Origin: an uncultured Clostridia bacterium
GTDB lineage: Bacteria > Bacillota > Clostridia > Oscillospirales > Oscillospiraceae
Assembly (NCBI GenBank): GCA_937890525.1
Contig: CALADI010000034.1
Span: forward strand, 1 to 64,000
Length of the DNA stretch: 64,000 bases
Direction of reading: 5' to 3'
Position 1 is the first letter of the stretch. Every line of letters starts with the position of its first letter. A program made the translations under genes and the position numbers. Shown here piece after piece: positions 17,034 through 26,165 of the stretch. Below the pieces are notes generated by a model. The model was given only the letters and a program-made list of their open reading frames with translations, searched no databases and was not told the DNA's origin.

Positions 17034-19088
17034 TCAGCTCTCTTTGCAATGCAGAAGGGTCTGCATGGTTTTACTTTGATTTACATCGGCCTTGGTGTCC
17101 CGGTGCTGAAGCTCCAGCGTCAGGAACTTGTGCTGACGGTGGAGTTCCAACAGCCCCACATCCCGGAAAATGTCCAGACAGGTCAGCATTTTTCCCAAAC
17201 TCAAGGGATTGCCAGACCGGCGGACAATCTTGCGGCACAGGCACATGGGGTTTTCCTGAAGGGTCGGGCCGCAGGATGCCAGATACCGCCACACATCGCC
17301 CAGAGTCTTGCGGTCCGGCAGCAGCGCCATGGGGTCCTCCACAGGAGCGCCGGAGCGCAGAGATGCGTAGCCATACAGCTCCGGGGAGCATTCGGCACAG
17401 CAGGAGGGGCGGATGTCCAGCACATTCATCTGGACGGAGCGCTCCCCCCGGTATTCGTTGATCTGGGCATTGAATGCCACATCCACCAGATCTCCGGCGG
17501 CGATGGATGCCGCTTTCGCGTCGGTGGAGAAGAAAATGCCGTTGATGGTGTGGTGGGCGCTGCGAAAGCGCAGGCGCATATGGCGGCCGCCGCCTACCAT
17601 GCTGATCCGATCCACATACAGCCGCTCCATCACAAAGACCGGCTTGGGACAGCCGTTGCCGCAGGGCTCCAGCACCGTCAGTGCCTCAATATTGCGCACG
17701 GTGAGCAGCTCCGGCGGGATCACGCAGTCGGCTTCCAGAACGGTTCGTGGTGCCCCGGAGGAATAGTACGCCGATGCGATCTGGCACATCTGACGGCGGA
17801 ATTGGGGAATATTTTCCCGGGAAATGGTGAAACCTGCCGCCAGTTCATGACCGCCGTAGCTTTCCAGCAGATCGGAAAGGACGCTCAGCGCCGTGAACAG
17901 GTTGAACCCACCGAAGCTGCGGGAGCTGGCTTTGCCGTGCTCTCCATCCAGACAGATCAGGAAGGTGGGGCAGCAGTACTCCTCTGCCATACGGGATGCT
18001 ACGATGCCCACCACGCCCTGATGCCAGCTGTCGTCAGCGAGGACGATGGCCTCCGGGGGCTTGCCGTCGGGGAGCATGGATACGGCCTGATCGTAGATCT
18101 GGGATTCCACGCTTTGGCGCTGGCGGTTCAGTTCGCACAGTTCCTTGGCAAGACGGTCGGCGTAGCCTTCGTCCTCGGTGAGGAACAGATCCAGCGCCAG
18201 TTCGATGCGGCCCATTCTGCCGGCGGCGTTGATCCGGGGGGCAAGATTATAGCCGATGGTGGAGGCACACAGGGTGTCCATGGAGCAGCCGCTTTCCCGG
18301 ATCAGCGCGGCGAGCCCCGGCCGGCGGGTGTGGCGCAGAGATGCCAGCCCCCGTGCCACCAGCACCCGGTTTTCCCCGTGGAGCAGCATCACATCTGCTA
18401 CTGTGCCCAGACACACCATGTCGGCGTATTCGTCCAGAACCTCCTGCTGATCGCCGGACAGCGCTGCCGCCAGCTTAAAGGCGACGCCCACGCCGGAGAG
18501 GTTCTTGTGGGGGTAGTGATCGTCCGGGCGATGAGGGTCTACCACCGCCACGGCGGCGGGAAGCACATCTTTGCACTCGTGGTGGTCGGTGATGACCAGA
18601 TCGATGCCTAATTCCCGGCACAGCAGGGCTTCGTCCATGGCGGTGATGCCGCAGTCCACGGTGACGATCAGCTTGACCCCCTCTTGGTGAAGCTGGCGGA
18701 TGGCCAGACTGTTGAGCCCGTAGCCCTCCTCCATGCGGCTGGGGATATAGCTGATGCAGTTGGCGCCGTTTTTCCGCAGGAAATCCGTCAGCAGACTGGT
18801 GGCAGTGATGCCGTCCACATCGTAGTCACCGAAAACGGCGATTTTTTCCCCACGGGTCATAGCAAGCCCCACACGGCCGGCGGCCAGATCCATGTCCTTC
18901 ATGGTGAAGGGGTCATACAGTGTGCCGGTGCAGTCCAGATATTCATGGGCTTTCCGGGTATCCCGGATCCCGCGGGATGCCAGCACCATGGCGCTGAGGG
19001 GCGGGTAGCCCCCGGATACCAGCGCATTCACATCAGATGCCTGAGGGGACGCGATCTTCCAAATTCCATACTTCAAAGCAATACACAT
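17034..19088 (-). CDS. recJ: Single-stranded-DNA-specific exonuclease RecJ
   Basis: RecJ degrades single-stranded DNA 5' to 3' in recombination and mismatch repair. The protein has 684 residues. DHH-family motifs are clear: FGDYDVDG at residues 86-93, TVDCGIT, TDHHE, and DHHA1-type GKASSRSFGG further on. The C-terminal third includes the OB-like RecJ domain. The start is not marked by a strong ribosome site; ATG 19088 is used, with a TTG four codons later as an alternative. It is the first gene of the nine-gene minus-strand block. Confidence 0.93.
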   Translation of the reverse strand: MCIALKYGIWKIASPQASDVNALVSGGYPPLSAMVLASRGIRDTRKAHEYLDCTGTLYDPFTMKDMDLAAGRVGLAMTRGEKIAVFGDYDVDGITATSLLTDFLRKNGANCISYIPSRMEEGYGLNSLAIRQLHQEGVKLIVTVDCGITAMDEALLCRELGIDLVITDHHECKDVLPAAVAVVDPHRPDDHYPHKNLSGVGVAFKLAAALSGDQQEVLDEYADMVCLGTVADVMLLHGENRVLVARGLASLRHTRRPGLAALIRESGCSMDTLCASTIGYNLAPRINAAGRMGRIELALDLFLTEDEGYADRLAKELCELNRQRQSVESQIYDQAVSMLPDGKPPEAIVLADDSWHQGVVGIVASRMAEEYCCPTFLICLDGEHGKASSRSFGGFNLFTALSVLSDLLESYGGHELAAGFTISRENIPQFRRQMCQIASAYYSSGAPRTVLEADCVIPPELLTVRNIEALTVLEPCGNGCPKPVFVMERLYVDRISMVGGGRHMRLRFRSAHHTINGIFFSTDAKAASIAAGDLVDVAFNAQINEYRGERSVQMNVLDIRPSCCAECSPELYGYASLRSGAPVEDPMALLPDRKTLGDVWRYLASCGPTLQENPMCLCRKIVRRSGNPLSLGKMLTCLDIFRDVGLLELHRQHKFLTLELQHRDTKADVNQSKTMQTLLHCKES

Positions 19089-19111
19089 CCATTATAAATC
19101 ATTTTTTGATA

Positions 19112-19140
19112 ATTATATCAAAAAGCCCCGGGATGCACAA
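19112..19140 (-). promoter_or_regulatory. Predicted promoter of the recJ-rel operon
   Basis: TTGTGC (19135-19140), 17 bases, TATAAT (19112-19117) on the minus strand, giving a leader of about 20 nucleotides. A second TATAAT-like string directly before the ATG would leave almost no leader. Confidence 0.55.
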
Positions 19141-19216
19141 TAGGTTCCGGGAAAAATTTGTAGGAAAGCGAGGGATTCCGACCATGCCTTCGGAAGCGCA
19201 GGAATCTCGTTGACGC

Positions 19217-19245
19217 TTGAACAATGACACCATTTCTGGTACAAT
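19217..19245 (+). promoter_or_regulatory. Predicted promoter of the O-antigen-ligase-like gene
   Basis: TTGAAC (19217-19222), 17 bases, TACAAT (19240-19245). Confidence 0.6.
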
Positions 19246-19303
19246 GGCAGGGCAAAACAGACCGCACAGCGGTTTGAAATCCAAGGGAAATGTGGGGATC
19301 TTT

Positions 19304-20800
19304 ATGAAAGATCGATATGAAACATGGAAACAGGGCATCGTCCGGCGCCTGCCGCTGATGGTGTTTGTGTACTGCCTGTGCCAGCCGGTGCTGGATGTGG
19401 CGACCTACTGGCAGGAGCAGATGGGCATCACCAATGCTTTCACGGTGATTTTCAGAATGGGACTGCTGTGCGGCTCGGTGGGGCTGGGCTTTGTCCTGTC
19501 TGACCGAAAGCGGCTGTACTGGCTGACCGGTCTGGTTCTGGGCGGCTATCTGGCGGGGCATATCTGGTCGTGTATGCAGGCAGGATATGTGTCCCCATTT
19601 GGGGATCTGTCCAACATGCTGCGGATCATGATGCTGCCGCTGACCACGGTGTGCTTTGTCACCTTCATCCGGCGCAATGAAAAATGCGTCCGGGCGGTGA
19701 TTGGCGGCATGGCGGTGAACATGGGCATCATCCTGCTGGTGATGCTACTGAGCCGGCTGACGGGGACGGACCCGTATACCTACCCCAACAAGGGCTTGGG
19801 TGTCCGGGGGTGGTTCTATGTTACCAGCGTGCAGAGCGCGATCCTAGCCATGCTGGCTCCGGTGGCGATCGGCTGGTCGCTGACAAAATGGAAAGGAAAG
19901 GCAGTTCCTGTGCTGCTGGTAGCGGCGGGGAGCCTTGGTGGGCTGTATCTATACGGCACCCGGCTGGCGTATGTTTCCGCAGTGGTCATCGGGATCGGTA
20001 TGGCGGTGTGCCTGCTGCTGATCGACCGAAAGCGTTGGCGGCAAAGTCTGACTTTGGCGATGGTTGCGGTATTGATCGCAGTGCTGCTTCCGGTTTCGCC
20101 GATGCTCCGTAACCAGAAGGCGGTAGCGGGAAATTTTGAACGGAAGCAGGCGGCGTTTGACGCTGTAGCGGCTGCCCCGGATGGGGCGGATGAGCAACAG
20201 CGCATGGATGCCTTGGCCGATGCCTACCGCCTGTTTGTACCGGGGCTGATGGATCGATTTGGGGCAGAGCGTACTTTGCAGGCGTTTCATTACAGCCAGG
20301 ATGTGGATGTGGTCGGCAACAATAGGACGGCAAAACTGAAATTCTGCGACCTGTTGATGGAAGATTCGCCGGATTCTGCCAAGTGGTTCGGCATCAACCG
20401 CTCCCGGATGGCGCAGGAGGCGCTGCACACCGATGTGCTCTCTGGGAAACAGGAAAAGACTCTCACATGGTATGACCCGGAAAATGATTTCCACGGGATA
20501 TACTATCTGTGCGGCGGTGTGGGGCTTGGGTTGATGATCGCATTCATCGCCTATTTTGCCCTGCGGGCGTTGGGCAGTATGTGCGTGGACTTTAAGCGGG
20601 TATTTTCTGTGGATTTTGCGGCGGTGGGGATCAGCTGCTGCTGTGCGGTGGTGCATTGCTATTTTTCGGCATCGATCCTGCGGTTCAACAGCGCATCGGT
20701 GTACCTAGCTATGCTGCTGGCGGTGATGTGGTTTCTGTCCAATACCGGCAGAACTCCTCGGAAAACTGCCCCCGATGGTGATAAAATTCAGATTTCTTAA
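19304..20800 (+). CDS. O-antigen ligase-like / polysaccharide polymerase membrane protein
   Basis: This 498-residue protein has ten or more hydrophobic segments and a long hydrophilic loop at about residues 285-390, the pattern of the Wzy/WaaL O-antigen ligase family (long periplasmic loop before the last membrane segments). In Gram-positives such proteins polymerise or attach cell-surface glycans. It stands alone, without glycosyltransferases around it. The ATG at 19304 is preferred for GGGGA upstream; an earlier in-frame codon lies on the promoter. Family assignment rests on topology more than on motifs. Confidence 0.65.
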   Translation: MKDRYETWKQGIVRRLPLMVFVYCLCQPVLDVATYWQEQMGITNAFTVIFRMGLLCGSVGLGFVLSDRKRLYWLTGLVLGGYLAGHIWSCMQAGYVSPFGDLSNMLRIMMLPLTTVCFVTFIRRNEKCVRAVIGGMAVNMGIILLVMLLSRLTGTDPYTYPNKGLGVRGWFYVTSVQSAILAMLAPVAIGWSLTKWKGKAVPVLLVAAGSLGGLYLYGTRLAYVSAVVIGIGMAVCLLLIDRKRWRQSLTLAMVAVLIAVLLPVSPMLRNQKAVAGNFERKQAAFDAVAAAPDGADEQQRMDALADAYRLFVPGLMDRFGAERTLQAFHYSQDVDVVGNNRTAKLKFCDLLMEDSPDSAKWFGINRSRMAQEALHTDVLSGKQEKTLTWYDPENDFHGIYYLCGGVGLGLMIAFIAYFALRALGSMCVDFKRVFSVDFAAVGISCCCAVVHCYFSASILRFNSASVYLAMLLAVMWFLSNTGRTPRKTAPDGDKIQIS

Positions 20801-20812
20801 TCCCGGAAACGG

Positions 20813-20841
20813 TTGACTTTGCTATGGGTCAATCGTATCAT
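20813..20841 (+). promoter_or_regulatory. Predicted promoter of the MacAB-like operon
   Basis: TTGACT (20813-20818), 17 bases, TATCAT (20836-20841), 42 bases before the TTG start of the first adaptor gene. Confidence 0.65.
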
Positions 20842-20883
20842 TATTCTGTGATTTTCTAAAAGAAGATAAAGGAGGCACCTATT

Positions 20884-22203
20884 TTGAAGCCAAATGTAAA
20901 ATTACTTGCGTCTGCGCTGGCTGCCTGCCTGATGCTGTCTGCCTGCGGCGGCAGCGAGGGCGTTCCGGTCCAGCAGGTGGGCGCCCTGTTCCAGAGCAGC
21001 ACAGCCACGGCGTCGGACCGTTTTGCCGGTGTGGTGGTCAGCGAGAATGCGGTGGAGATCAAAAAGGAGAACGAAAAGACCGTCCGGGAGATCTATGTAG
21101 CCGAGGGCGACCAGGTGTCCGAGGGGGACAAACTGTTTTCCTACGATGCCGATGAGCTGAGCCTGACGCTGGACAAGCAGAAGCTGGAGGTGGATCGGCT
21201 GAACGCCACCATCGACGAGAAGAAGGAGCAGATCTCCTCGGTGGAGAGCGACATGGAGTCGGCCTCCGGCAATGACTATACCCAGCTGAACATCCAGCTT
21301 CGCCAGCTTCAGACAGAGCTGACCCAAGCGGAGTACGACAAGGCTGCGAAGCAGAAGGATGTGGACCACACCCAGAAGATGATGAAGGATGTGGATGTCA
21401 AGAGCCCCATCAGCGGCGCCGTTCGCAAAATCAACGAGCAGGGTGAGGGCGCATTCATGGTCATCCAGCAGGCGGGCGCCTATGAAGTCAAGGGAATGCT
21501 CAACGAGATGAGTCTGGGTGCCGGGATCATGGAGGGGACGCCTGTGGTCATCCAGTCCAGAACCGACGATTCCAAGACATGGAACGGTACGGTGCGCAAG
21601 GTGGACTACAATGCCGCCCAGAGTGCCGGGGACAGCAACAGCGGCGGCAGTTCCGCAGTGATCGGCGGCATGGGGATGGACAGCTCCGGGATGAACACTT
21701 CCACCAGCTATCCCTTCTATGTGGAACTGGAATCCACCGATGGGCTGCTGCTGGGACAGCATGTATATATCCGCGTGGGCGCACAGGGCGCTCAGACGGC
21801 GGGCTTGGCGCTGCCGGAGAGTTTCGTGATGGAACTGCGCTACGACGAGCAGAATGCCTGCAATGTGGCGCAGGTCTGGGCAGCGACCCAGCAGGGAAAA
21901 CTGAAAAAGACCGAGGTCATTCTGGGTGAGTACGATCCTGCGGCAGGGGTTTACCCCATCATCAGCGGCTTGACGGAGCAGGACTATATCGCTGACCCCG
22001 CCAACCCCAACTGCGCCGACGGTGCAGCGGTGAGCCATCGGGATCCTGCGGACTTCCCCGGTGATCCGGTGTCCAGCCAGCCGGCGGAGGAACCTGCCGA
22101 TCCCCAGATCCCGGAGCAGCCTCAAGAGGATGCTCCCGTAGATGCCGGCGCAGAGCCTCAGCAGGACACCGAGCCTGTTCAGGAGCCGGTGCAGGAGGGA
22201 TAA
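20884..22203 (+). CDS. Lipoprotein HlyD/MacA-like ABC efflux adaptor (first of two)
   Basis: This 439-residue membrane fusion protein has a lipoprotein signal (LMLSAC, Cys21). It has a biotinyl-lipoyl half, a coiled-coil hairpin at about residues 95-165 rich in Lys/Glu/Gln, the second lipoyl half (VKSPISGAV) and a beta-barrel. The last 60 residues are an acidic Pro/Glu/Gln tail, probably disordered. The start is TTG 20884 behind AAAGGAGG. The next gene, an ABC ATPase, begins 3 bases after the stop. It should link the MacB-like permease to substrate outside the membrane; the substrate is unknown. Confidence 0.88.
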   Translation: MKPNVKLLASALAACLMLSACGGSEGVPVQQVGALFQSSTATASDRFAGVVVSENAVEIKKENEKTVREIYVAEGDQVSEGDKLFSYDADELSLTLDKQKLEVDRLNATIDEKKEQISSVESDMESASGNDYTQLNIQLRQLQTELTQAEYDKAAKQKDVDHTQKMMKDVDVKSPISGAVRKINEQGEGAFMVIQQAGAYEVKGMLNEMSLGAGIMEGTPVVIQSRTDDSKTWNGTVRKVDYNAAQSAGDSNSGGSSAVIGGMGMDSSGMNTSTSYPFYVELESTDGLLLGQHVYIRVGAQGAQTAGLALPESFVMELRYDEQNACNVAQVWAATQQGKLKKTEVILGEYDPAAGVYPIISGLTEQDYIADPANPNCADGAAVSHRDPADFPGDPVSSQPAEEPADPQIPEQPQEDAPVDAGAEPQQDTEPVQEPVQEG

Positions 22204-22206
22204 CAT

Positions 22207-22920
22207 ATGATCCTGCAACTGGAAAATGTAAACAAAGCCTATATTCAGGGGAAGCAGTCGGTGCATATCCTCCACGATATCAACCTTGCGGTGGAGGAGG
22301 GGGACTACCTTGCCATTATGGGCCCCTCCGGTTCCGGCAAAACCACTCTGATGAATCTGCTGGGCTGTCTGGATGTGCCCACCAGCGGGCGCTATGAGCT
22401 CAACGGGCAGGACATCGGCGGGCTGTCCGACGATGCGCTGGCGGAGATCCGAAACCGGTATATCGGCTTTGTGTTTCAGAATTTCTATCTGCTGCCCAAG
22501 ATGACGGCGGTGGAGAATGTGGCGCTGCCCCTGCTTTACCGGGGGGTGGGGCTGAAGGAGCGCCGGGCAAAGGCAGAGGAGGCGCTGCGTCTGGTGGGGC
22601 TGGGAGAGCGTCTGGAGTTCATGCCCAATCAGCTCTCCGGCGGTCAGTGCCAGCGGGTGGCCATTGCCCGTGCCATCGTGGGCGAACCCAAGCTGCTGCT
22701 GGCGGACGAACCCACCGGCGCATTGGATACCGCATCCGGCGAGCAGATCATGGAGATCTTCCGTCAGCTCAGCCAGAGCGGCATCACCATCATCATGATC
22801 ACCCACGAGGGCGACATCGCCCGGCGGGCGGATAAGATCTATCACATTTTGGACGGACGGCTGATCACCGACGCTCCCCAGTCCCGAAGAAAGGAGGATC
22901 CGGCAGATGCGGATGCCTAA
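22207..22920 (+). CDS. MacB/LolD-type ABC transporter ATP-binding protein
   Basis: This 237-residue ATPase has Walker A GPSGSGKTT, the Q-loop region VFQNFYLLPKM, signature LSGGQCQRVAIARA, Walker B LLLADEPTGALD and the H-loop His in ITHEG. The sequence NFYLLPKMTAVENV is typical of the MacB/LolD/FtsE branch that powers mechanotransmission permeases. It is encoded between the two adaptors, overlaps the second by 14 bases, and most likely works with the permease at 24683. Confidence 0.95.
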   Translation: MILQLENVNKAYIQGKQSVHILHDINLAVEEGDYLAIMGPSGSGKTTLMNLLGCLDVPTSGRYELNGQDIGGLSDDALAEIRNRYIGFVFQNFYLLPKMTAVENVALPLLYRGVGLKERRAKAEEALRLVGLGERLEFMPNQLSGGQCQRVAIARAIVGEPKLLLADEPTGALDTASGEQIMEIFRQLSQSGITIIMITHEGDIARRADKIYHILDGRLITDAPQSRRKEDPADADA

Positions 22921-24670
22921 GAAGAAAATATGGATCGCAGCGGTGTCGGTGATTCTTGTGGCGGCGCTGGTGGTCGGCATTGTGATGGTTACCGGTAAGT
23001 CAGAGCCCGTGGCGGTGTTCTCTTGGGATATGGTGGGCTTTATGGACTACTTTTCCAATGGCGGGGAAAGCTCCGGCATGGTGACCACGGACAAAGTCCA
23101 GACCATCTACCTTTCTGAGACGCAGACGGTGACCAAGATCCATGTCCAGCAGGATCAGCAGGTGAAGAAGGGGGATCTTCTGATCTCCTATGATACCACG
23201 CTGTCGGATCTGGCGCTGGAGCGGAAAGATCTGGATGTCCAGCAGAAAGAGATCACCTTGGACAATGCCCGCACCGAACTGGATCGGCTCTATGCCATGA
23301 AGCCCATGGTTGTCACACCGCCCCCGGAGACCAAGCCCGATCCTGAGAAGATCGACCACACCAAATCTCCCAAAGATCCCAAGCTGCTGGGTACGGTGTA
23401 CGATAAGAAGGGCGGCGGAGCCACGGTGCTTACCCCGCTGTATTTCTGGCTGTCCGGTCAGCAGACCATCGGCAAGGATCTGATCGAATATCTGTGGCAG
23501 GAATGTGCCGCTGATCCCCAGCAGGAGCACCTGTATGTGGTGTTCCAGCTTGCGCCGGAGGATAAGGCGGATACCGCCTTTGAGCGGGAGTACGGGCTGA
23601 AATTCACCAGAGTGGATCCGGTGCAGCCGCCGTCCACAGAGCCGACTCAACCCACGGAACCGATGCCTACCGCCCCCCAGCCGACCCAGCCGGAGGGGAC
23701 AGAGCCTGTACCTACCGAGCCGGAGATGACCGAACCGGAAACCACCGAACCGGAGGTTACCGAACCGGAAGTTACCGAACCGGAAGTTACCGAAGTACCT
23801 ACGGAGCCTCCGGTGGAACCTGCATTTTTCGCAGCTCCTGTGCCCGGTGATCCCACTTACCAGATGAGTTTCTTTGTTCCGGGCAAGGATGAGGACTCCA
23901 ACCCCGGTCCTCAGATCGACTGGAATTCCGGCTATACCGAGGAAGAACTCATCGCCATGCGCAAGGAGAAGGAAGCACAGATCGTCCAGCTTGAGCATGA
24001 TGTGAAAATGGGCAAGGCGGAACTGAACATCATGAAGAAGGAAGCCTCTGCCGGGGAAGTTCGGGCAGAATTTGACGGCACCATTTCCTCTGTGCTTGAG
24101 CCGGAGAATGCGCTGGCTTCCCAAGAACCCGTGGTCAAGCTCAATGGAGGCGGCGGCTTCTATGTGGAGGGCTCCGTGGGTGAGATGGATCTTCAGACCA
24201 TGCAGATCGGTCAGAAGGTCATGGTCACCTCTTGGGAAAACGGTCAGATGTTCGAGGGCGAAGTGGTTCAGGTGGGGCAGTATCCCAGCGATGAGCAAAA
24301 TAACTACTATTACAACCAGCCCAACCAGACCTACTATCCCTACCGGGTGTTCATCAGCGAGGATGCCAATCTGATGGAGGGCAGCTATGTGGGCCTTACC
24401 TATCAGGCACAGCAGTCTCAGGAAGGGGTGATGTGCCTGCAGAATGCCTTCATCCGCACCGAAGGCGGCGAAAGCTATGTCTATGTGCGCAATGACAAGG
24501 GGCTTCTGGAGAAGCGGATCATCCAGACCGGGGTATCCCAGAACGGATCCTACACCCCGATTTATGGCGGCGTGACCCAAGAGGATCTGGTGGCATTCCC
24601 CTATGGCAAGCATGTCAAAGAGGGCGCCAAGACCTATGAGGGCACCGAACAGGACCTTTACGGATATTAA
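22907..24670 (+). CDS. HlyD/MacA-like efflux adaptor with a large insertion (second of two)
   Basis: This 587-residue protein has one N-terminal membrane anchor (residues 8-30) and the two halves of a lipoyl domain (VTKIHVQQDQQVKKGDLL early, EVRAEFDGTISSVLEPEN late). Between them, where a plain coiled coil is expected, lies an insertion of roughly 200 residues with a compact part (about 150-235) and a Pro-Thr-Glu tandem repeat (TEPEV units, about 240-305). The beta-barrel part follows (VEGSVGEMDLQTMQIGQKV). The ATG has AAAGGAGG inside the preceding gene. It may be the adaptor contacting the cell wall, but that is inference. Confidence 0.85.
   Translation: MRMPKKKIWIAAVSVILVAALVVGIVMVTGKSEPVAVFSWDMVGFMDYFSNGGESSGMVTTDKVQTIYLSETQTVTKIHVQQDQQVKKGDLLISYDTTLSDLALERKDLDVQQKEITLDNARTELDRLYAMKPMVVTPPPETKPDPEKIDHTKSPKDPKLLGTVYDKKGGGATVLTPLYFWLSGQQTIGKDLIEYLWQECAADPQQEHLYVVFQLAPEDKADTAFEREYGLKFTRVDPVQPPSTEPTQPTEPMPTAPQPTQPEGTEPVPTEPEMTEPETTEPEVTEPEVTEPEVTEVPTEPPVEPAFFAAPVPGDPTYQMSFFVPGKDEDSNPGPQIDWNSGYTEEELIAMRKEKEAQIVQLEHDVKMGKAELNIMKKEASAGEVRAEFDGTISSVLEPENALASQEPVVKLNGGGGFYVEGSVGEMDLQTMQIGQKVMVTSWENGQMFEGEVVQVGQYPSDEQNNYYYNQPNQTYYPYRVFISEDANLMEGSYVGLTYQAQQSQEGVMCLQNAFIRTEGGESYVYVRNDKGLLEKRIIQTGVSQNGSYTPIYGGVTQEDLVAFPYGKHVKEGAKTYEGTEQDLYGY
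23715..23789 (+). repeat. 15-bp coding tandem repeat (TEPEV units)
   Basis: Five units of about CCGAACCGGAAGTTA in frame, the last two identical, encode the Pro-Thr-Glu spacer of the second adaptor. A sixth unit is cut short at 23790. Confidence 0.9.
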
Positions 24671-24682
24671 GGAGGGCGAAAT

Positions 24683-25987
24683 ATGGAAAATATCAGACTA
24701 GCCTTCCAGGGGATCTGGGGACACAAGATGCGGTCTATGCTGACGATGCTTGGCATCATCATCGGCATCTCGGCGATTATTACCATCGTGTCCACCATCA
24801 AGGGCACCAACGAGCAGATCAAGGAGAATCTGGTGGGTGCCGGCAGCAATGTGGTCACGGTACGGCTGTATCAGGACGAATGGGAGTATGATTTTGCGTA
24901 CAGCCCGCTGCCGCCCAATGTCCGTCCCATTGACGAAGCCACCAGACGGCAGCTTGAGGAGCTGCCCCATGTATCCAAGGTATCCCTGTATAACAGCTAT
25001 ACCGGCAGCGAAGGGATCTTCGCCGGCGCCAATATGTTCACCGGCGAAGTTTGCGGCATCGATTTGAACTACATGGATGTGTACGGCTATTTGATGGCCT
25101 ACGGCAGATCCTTCACCCAGAGAGATTTCGACCAATACCGCAAGGTGGCGGTGGTAGACCGCAAGGCTGCTACGGCGCTGTTTGGACAGAACGATCCGCT
25201 GGGCGGTGTGGTGGAGATCAAGGGCGAACCATTTGTGGTTGTGGGCGTGGTGGAGCAGGACAGCAGCTTCCAGCCTGCCATCAACACCTATCAAGACTAC
25301 ATGATGTATGCGGATAATTCTGCGGGCAGAGTGTTCATCCCCAACAGCGTGTGGCCGGTGCCCTTCCGCTTTGACCAGCCCCAAAGTGTGGCGGTGAAGG
25401 CCAACAGCACCGATGACATGACCAAGGCCGGGCAGGCAGTGGCGGATCTGCTGAACAAAACGCAGATCGTGACATCTGCCGCCGCAGTCCCGGAAGGGGA
25501 GGAGCAGCCGGAGCAGGATGGCGCTGCTACAAAGACAGGCATTGCCTACCGCAGTCAGGATCTGCTCCAGCAGGCGCAGCAGCTTCAGGAGATGAGCAAC
25601 TCCACCAATCAGCAGTTGATCTGGATCGCCAGCATCTCCCTGCTGGTGGGCGGCATCGGCGTGATGAACATCATGCTGGTGTCGGTGACGGAACGCACCA
25701 GCGAGATCGGACTGAAGAAGGCGCTGGGCGCTAAGAAGAAGCGCATCCGCCGCCAGTTCCTCACCGAAGCATCGGTGCTGACCAGTTTGGGCGGCGTGAT
25801 CGGTGTGGTGCTGGGCATCGGTCTGGCACAGGTGATCTCCATTTACAATCAGATCCCTGTAGCCATCAGTGTACCGGCCATCGTGGTGAGCGTGGTGTTC
25901 TCCATGGTCATCGGTATCGTGTTCGGTCTGCTGCCTGCGGTCAAGGCGGCAAACCTGAACCCCATCGAGGCACTCCGCCGGGATTAA
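24683..25987 (+). CDS. MacB-like ABC transporter permease (FtsX family)
   Basis: This 434-residue permease has one membrane segment near the N-terminus (MLTMLGIIIGISAIITIVS), a large extracellular domain of about 230 residues and three C-terminal membrane segments with the FtsX-domain stretch SEIGLKKALGAKKKRIRRQFLTEA. The architecture is that of MacB without its fused ATPase, which is encoded at 22207. AAGGAGG lies upstream. It is the last gene of the operon before a strong terminator. Confidence 0.93.
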   Translation: MENIRLAFQGIWGHKMRSMLTMLGIIIGISAIITIVSTIKGTNEQIKENLVGAGSNVVTVRLYQDEWEYDFAYSPLPPNVRPIDEATRRQLEELPHVSKVSLYNSYTGSEGIFAGANMFTGEVCGIDLNYMDVYGYLMAYGRSFTQRDFDQYRKVAVVDRKAATALFGQNDPLGGVVEIKGEPFVVVGVVEQDSSFQPAINTYQDYMMYADNSAGRVFIPNSVWPVPFRFDQPQSVAVKANSTDDMTKAGQAVADLLNKTQIVTSAAAVPEGEEQPEQDGAATKTGIAYRSQDLLQQAQQLQEMSNSTNQQLIWIASISLLVGGIGVMNIMLVSVTERTSEIGLKKALGAKKKRIRRQFLTEASVLTSLGGVIGVVLGIGLAQVISIYNQIPVAISVPAIVVSVVFSMVIGIVFGLLPAVKAANLNPIEALRRD

Positions 25988-25996
25988 AACATTTGA

Positions 25997-26029
25997 AAAA
26001 AGACACGCTCCACCGGGGCGTGTCTTTTT
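25997..26029 (+). terminator. Intrinsic terminator of the MacAB-like operon
   Basis: AAAAAGACACGC pairs with GCGTGTCTTTTT, with a 9-base loop. Confidence 0.9.
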
Positions 26030-26094
26030 GGCAAAAATACGGCATCGATCCCCGGATTCGCCGCTGTTCGGCAGGAATTGGGGAAAAGTAACAG

Positions 26095-26123
26095 TTGTAA
26101 ACCGGGTCGCTTTCATGTATAAT
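26095..26123 (+). promoter_or_regulatory. Predicted promoter of murC
   Basis: TTGTAA (26095-26100), 17 bases, TATAAT (26118-26123). Confidence 0.65.
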
Positions 26124-26165
26124 AAGAAAGTTATATTAGTTGATACATGGGGGTTCTTCCATATT

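Noticed and set aside
14491..17079. 862-codon open frame on the plus strand opposite rel
   Set aside because: It is the antisense of rel, which has all RSH motifs; the frame is open because of GC-rich codon use.
23715..23789. CRISPR-like short repeats
   Set aside because: Contiguous in-frame 15-bp units without spacers; it is a coding tandem repeat.
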